Virus record (IMG/VR): IMGVR_UViG_3300027797_000133
Coordinates: 1 to 24,508 of that record
Length of the DNA stretch: 24,508 nucleotides
Strand: one strand, 5' to 3'
Source of the DNA: a virus
Program-made: the position numbers and the translations under genes
In this document: positions 22,775 to 24,508 of the stretch, piece after piece
How positions within the stretch are numbered: the first letter of the stretch is position 1
Layout of the letters: the number at the start of each line of letters is the position of its first letter
The notes under the pieces: model-generated
What the model was told of the DNA's origin: nothing
Database searches by the model: none
Seen by the model: the letters and a program-made list of their open reading frames with translations, nothing else

Positions 22775-22894
22775 TTAGAGGTTGGGGTTGTCGATGATCT
22801 CCAGCAGGTCGGGGCCGGTCGCAAACGCCCAGAGGGCGAAGGCGATGAGGGCGGCCAGCATGAGGGCGATGGCGATGGTGCGAAGGGTGGACAT
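22775..22894 (-). CDS. Tiny membrane protein (39 aa)
   Basis: The ORF, complementary to 22892-22894 at its ATG, encodes 39 residues with a single hydrophobic span (IAIALMLAALIAFALWAF, about residues 7-24) and an acidic tail (LLEIIDNPNL). Its leader differs from its neighbours: an AT-rich stretch (GCAAAATAAAAGAC) instead of CCCAAC. One membrane span and a short tail fit many phage membrane peptides, including superinfection or lysis regulators. No specific role can be given. Confidence 0.5.
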   Translation of the reverse strand: MSTLRTIAIALMLAALIAFALWAFATGPDLLEIIDNPNL

Positions 22895-22931
22895 GGCGTC
22901 TTTTATTTTGCGCAAGTTAGAAAGCTTCCGG

Positions 22932-23336
22932 TTAGCGGCGGACGTGAGTAACCGGCACCATGCGGATCGTGCGGAGGTTGAATTCGACGAGGGCCTGGAG
23001 GGCGGCACGCTCAAGGGCGACCGCTCCCTCCATGTCGTCGATGTTCCCGGTGCGGTGGGCATACAGGGTATGCGTCCGGGCGAGGTGCAGATCGGCGTCG
23101 AGCATGGCACGCTCGGCGTCGTTGGACTGGGCGATCGACTGGGCGATGCCGTCGGCCATCCGCTCCAGATCGGCGGCACGATCCAGATCGGCGGCACGCT
23201 GGCCGGCCCAGATCGAATCCGGGAAGGCGGCGTTGGGGGCGTTGGTGCGGATGGATGCGGCGTGCCGGCGGAGGGCGTTGATCTCGCCCTTGGCGGCGGC
23301 GTGTTGGTGGGGGGACATGATCATGGGATTGGACAT
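22932..23336 (-). CDS. Helical unknown protein (134 aa)
   Basis: I begin at the ATG complementary to 23334-23336, right after a CCCACCACCACCACC leader. Longer translation to 23411 would include untranslated leader (TTTT). The protein is Ala/Arg-rich and helical. A tandem 16-bp duplication (23165-23180 and 23183-23198) encodes a repeated RAADL unit. No motif is recognised. Confidence 0.55.
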   Translation of the reverse strand: MSNPMIMSPHQHAAAKGEINALRRHAASIRTNAPNAAFPDSIWAGQRAADLDRAADLERMADGIAQSIAQSNDAERAMLDADLHLARTHTLYAHRTGNIDDMEGAVALERAALQALVEFNLRTIRMVPVTHVRR

Positions 23337-23362
23337 GGTGGTGGTGGTGGGTGCTGGGTGAA

Positions 23363-23800
23363 TTACTTGGTGACGTTGTGGAGGATGTCGGTTGACCAAT
23401 TGCAGGCCCACTCTTCGACGCTGTCGCAGATCACGTCGCCGATCCGCTCTTCGATCTCCTGCATGACCATGTCCTCGGCCTGCTTGACCGAGCCGGCTTC
23501 GACGATGAACCGGGCGATGATCTCAAACGAGCATGTCCAGCGTCCGATGTCTTCGCCGTCGCACTCGGGGCCGTTGTCTTCGACGGACTGGCCGATGACG
23601 TCGAAGCGATCGGCAAGGGCGGCCAAGCTTTTGTCGGTGGCCGCCTTGGCCGTGCGGCAGGTGGCCCGCTTGGCGATGAGGGCGTCGAGGTCGCCCCGGG
23701 TGTTCTTGAGGGCCGACTTGGCGGTCATGTATCCGGTGCCGGTGTCTTCGTAGCGATCGATGAGGAAGCGGACGAGGACGGCGTGGGTGGTGTCTTTCAT
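23363..23800 (-). CDS. Unknown protein with several cysteines (145 aa)
   Basis: The ATG is complementary to 23798-23800 and is preceded by two CCCAACAC units within a repeated leader. The protein is acidic, with helices (LIDRYEDTGTGYMTAKSAL, AEDMVMQEIEERIGDVI) and five scattered Cys (ATCRT, PECDG, WTCSF, VICDS, WACNW). The spacing does not form an obvious zinc site. No family is recognised. Confidence 0.6.
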   Translation of the reverse strand: MKDTTHAVLVRFLIDRYEDTGTGYMTAKSALKNTRGDLDALIAKRATCRTAKAATDKSLAALADRFDVIGQSVEDNGPECDGEDIGRWTCSFEIIARFIVEAGSVKQAEDMVMQEIEERIGDVICDSVEEWACNWSTDILHNVTK

Positions 23801-23811
23801 GTTGGTGTTGG

Positions 23812-23835
23812 GTGTTGGGTTAGGGGAAAGGGTTA
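23812..23835 (-). promoter_or_regulatory. C/A-rich leader repeat, copy 2
   Basis: This copy matches 22074-22097 at 22 of 24 positions. It again begins with the stop codon of the upstream gene and ends in a CCCAACAC core ahead of the ATG at 23800. Similarity in non-coding bases between unrelated genes suggests a functional leader cassette. Confidence 0.6.
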
Positions 23836-24147
23836 GACGGCGATCTCGTACTGGGTGCCGGCGATGGCAGGCACGTTGGTGAGGAAGTAGCCGATGCGGT
23901 TGACCCGGTGGTAGCCGTCGCAGATCAACAGGTCGCCGTCGTCGCCCTCGACGAGCGACCAGACTTGAAGGTGGCGGTGCTTACCGTCGGCCCAGATCAG
24001 CACCTCGGCGAGGTCGGCACCGAACGTCTCAAACATGGAGCCGTCGAAGGGTGCGTCCGGGGTGATGGTGTTGCTGATCGGGTTGAACGTCTCGACCCAA
24101 TTGTCGAAGGACATTTGGACGAAGGCGGGCTTGGTGGATTTGCTCAT
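23833..24147 (-). CDS. Conserved-looking unknown protein (104 aa)
   Basis: The ATG is complementary to 24145-24147; CCCAAC lies a few bases upstream (24151-24156). The sequence contains FDNWVETFNPISN, FDGSMFETFG, VWSLVEGDDGD and YHRVNRIGYFLT. I recall this W...DG(D/E)...G.H.VNRIGY pattern from small conserved phage and bacterial hypotheticals of unknown function. No catalytic residues are evident. Confidence 0.6.
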   Translation of the reverse strand: MSKSTKPAFVQMSFDNWVETFNPISNTITPDAPFDGSMFETFGADLAEVLIWADGKHRHLQVWSLVEGDDGDLLICDGYHRVNRIGYFLTNVPAIAGTQYEIAV

Positions 24148-24175
24148 GGTGTTGGGTTGGTGGATGAAGGTATGT

Positions 24176-24196
24176 CCTACAGGGTGGAGGTTTGTC
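24176..24196 (-). promoter_or_regulatory. Repeated intergenic element, copy 2
   Basis: The sense strand reads GACAAACCTCCACCCTGTAGG, close to the copy at 22488-22507. It lies in the gap between the stop at 24202 and the ATG at 24147. Conservation between two unrelated gaps suggests a shared promoter, operator or processing signal. Confidence 0.4.
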
Positions 24197-24201
24197 GAGG
24201 T

Positions 24202-24508
24202 TTATTTTCCGGAAGCTTTTGAGGCGGCGACGGCGATGTTGGTGATGACCATGAGGTCGTCGGACAGGCAGTCGGCGGTGCATGCCAGATCGCCGGCGTC
24301 GTCTTCGGTCAACACCCTAGGGGTGTCGCCGAAATTGAATCCGTCGAGCGTGCCTGCCACCTTGCCGGCACGGCGGGCGTGGTCGGCGATGAGGGCGAGG
24401 GCCGAGCGTTGGGCCTTGAAGGCCGCCAGCAGGGTCTGGAGGGCCAGCAGATCGCCGTCCCCGAGGCACCCGAGGGCCGGGTTGGAGATCGAGCGTGGGC
24501 CGGTGAGC
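24202..24508 (-). CDS. Unknown protein, 5' end cut by the right edge (at least 101 aa)
   Basis: The minus-strand frame ending in TAA (24204-24202) is open to the window edge with no stop. The visible part is helical (LLALQTLLAAFKAQRSALAL, then IADHARRAGKVAG), followed by FNFGDTPRVLTEDDAGDLA and an Ala/Ser-rich end (VAASKASGK). It continues the minus-strand cassette. The true start is outside the window; internal GTG codons are not convincing starts. No family recognised. Confidence 0.5.
   Translation of the reverse strand, partial: LTGPRSISNPALGCLGDGDLLALQTLLAAFKAQRSALALIADHARRAGKVAGTLDGFNFGDTPRVLTEDDAGDLACTADCLSDDLMVITNIAVAASKASGK

Noticed and set aside
22782-23753. 323-codon plus-strand ORF across the minus-strand cassette
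   Set aside because: The minus-strand genes have consistent C/A-rich leaders, stops just before the next leader and protein-like composition. The plus frame has long Gly/Val stretches typical of an antisense shadow in high-GC DNA.
1-24508. CRISPR array, tRNA genes, insertion sequence or integrase
   Set aside because: No regularly spaced repeats, cloverleaf-like sequence, transposase or integrase motif was visible by eye. A tRNAscan and HMM search would be needed to exclude weak cases.

Overview
The window looks like part of a tailed double-stranded DNA phage (or a closely related prophage). It has tightly packed genes with 4-base ATGA/GTGA overlaps, a giant modular virion-type protein, a lysis cassette, a recombination/replication block, a small terminase-like gene and many small orphan genes. 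I see no integrase, tRNA, rRNA, CRISPR array or insertion sequence. A lipoprotein signal (LAGC) in a spanin-like gene points to a Gram-negative host. Many genes lack a Shine-Dalgarno sequence and instead carry a C/A-rich leader with CCCAAC just before the start codon. I cannot name the host from this. A non-Shine-Dalgarno phylum such as Verrucomicrobiota or Bacteroidota is only a guess.

Layout: bases 3-7703 (+) encode the C-terminal 2.5 kb-plus residues of a large polyvalent (PolyVal-type) protein that is cut by the left edge. It contains Pro/Ala linkers, repeated helical modules, a phage DUF7178-like domain, an ADP-ribosyltransferase-like module, a GNAT-like module and a long helical C-terminus with hydrophobic stretches, as expected of an ejected internal virion protein. 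Bases 7746-9870 (+) hold a DUF1599/NMAD1-like nucleotide-modification gene, an HNH endonuclease ORF with no ordinary start codon, and a lysis-like cassette (small membrane protein, unimolecular-spanin-like lipoprotein, tiny HExxH protein, holin-like protein).

Bases 9963-18163 (+) form the DNA-metabolism block: a small HTH regulator, a Sak4-like RecA-fold ATPase, a DUF669-type ssDNA-binding protein, an SF2 helicase with a zinc ribbon, a Cas4-like Fe-S PD-(D/E)XK nuclease, a second PD-(D/E)XK-like protein and a RepB-primase/RepA-helicase fusion. Together these could resect, anneal, unwind, prime and copy DNA, and RusA at 20995 would resolve branched intermediates. Bases 18192-20562 (+) hold a lysozyme-like endolysin, a double-HTH protein, a small terminase-like protein and four small overlapping genes of unknown function. 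A roughly 430-base non-coding, repeat-rich region (20563-20994) precedes rusA.

From 21502 to the right edge all genes are on the minus strand and converge on rusA: eight small unrecognised genes, several with near-identical C/A-rich leaders. They look like an accessory or early-gene cassette whose function cannot be read from sequence. The most interesting signals are the CCCAAC start-codon leader, the HNH ORF lying in frame behind two amber codons, a 23-bp hairpin covering the start of a small ORF coupled to the helicase, the shuffled enzymatic modules in the giant protein, and the repeated leader elements of the minus-strand cassette.
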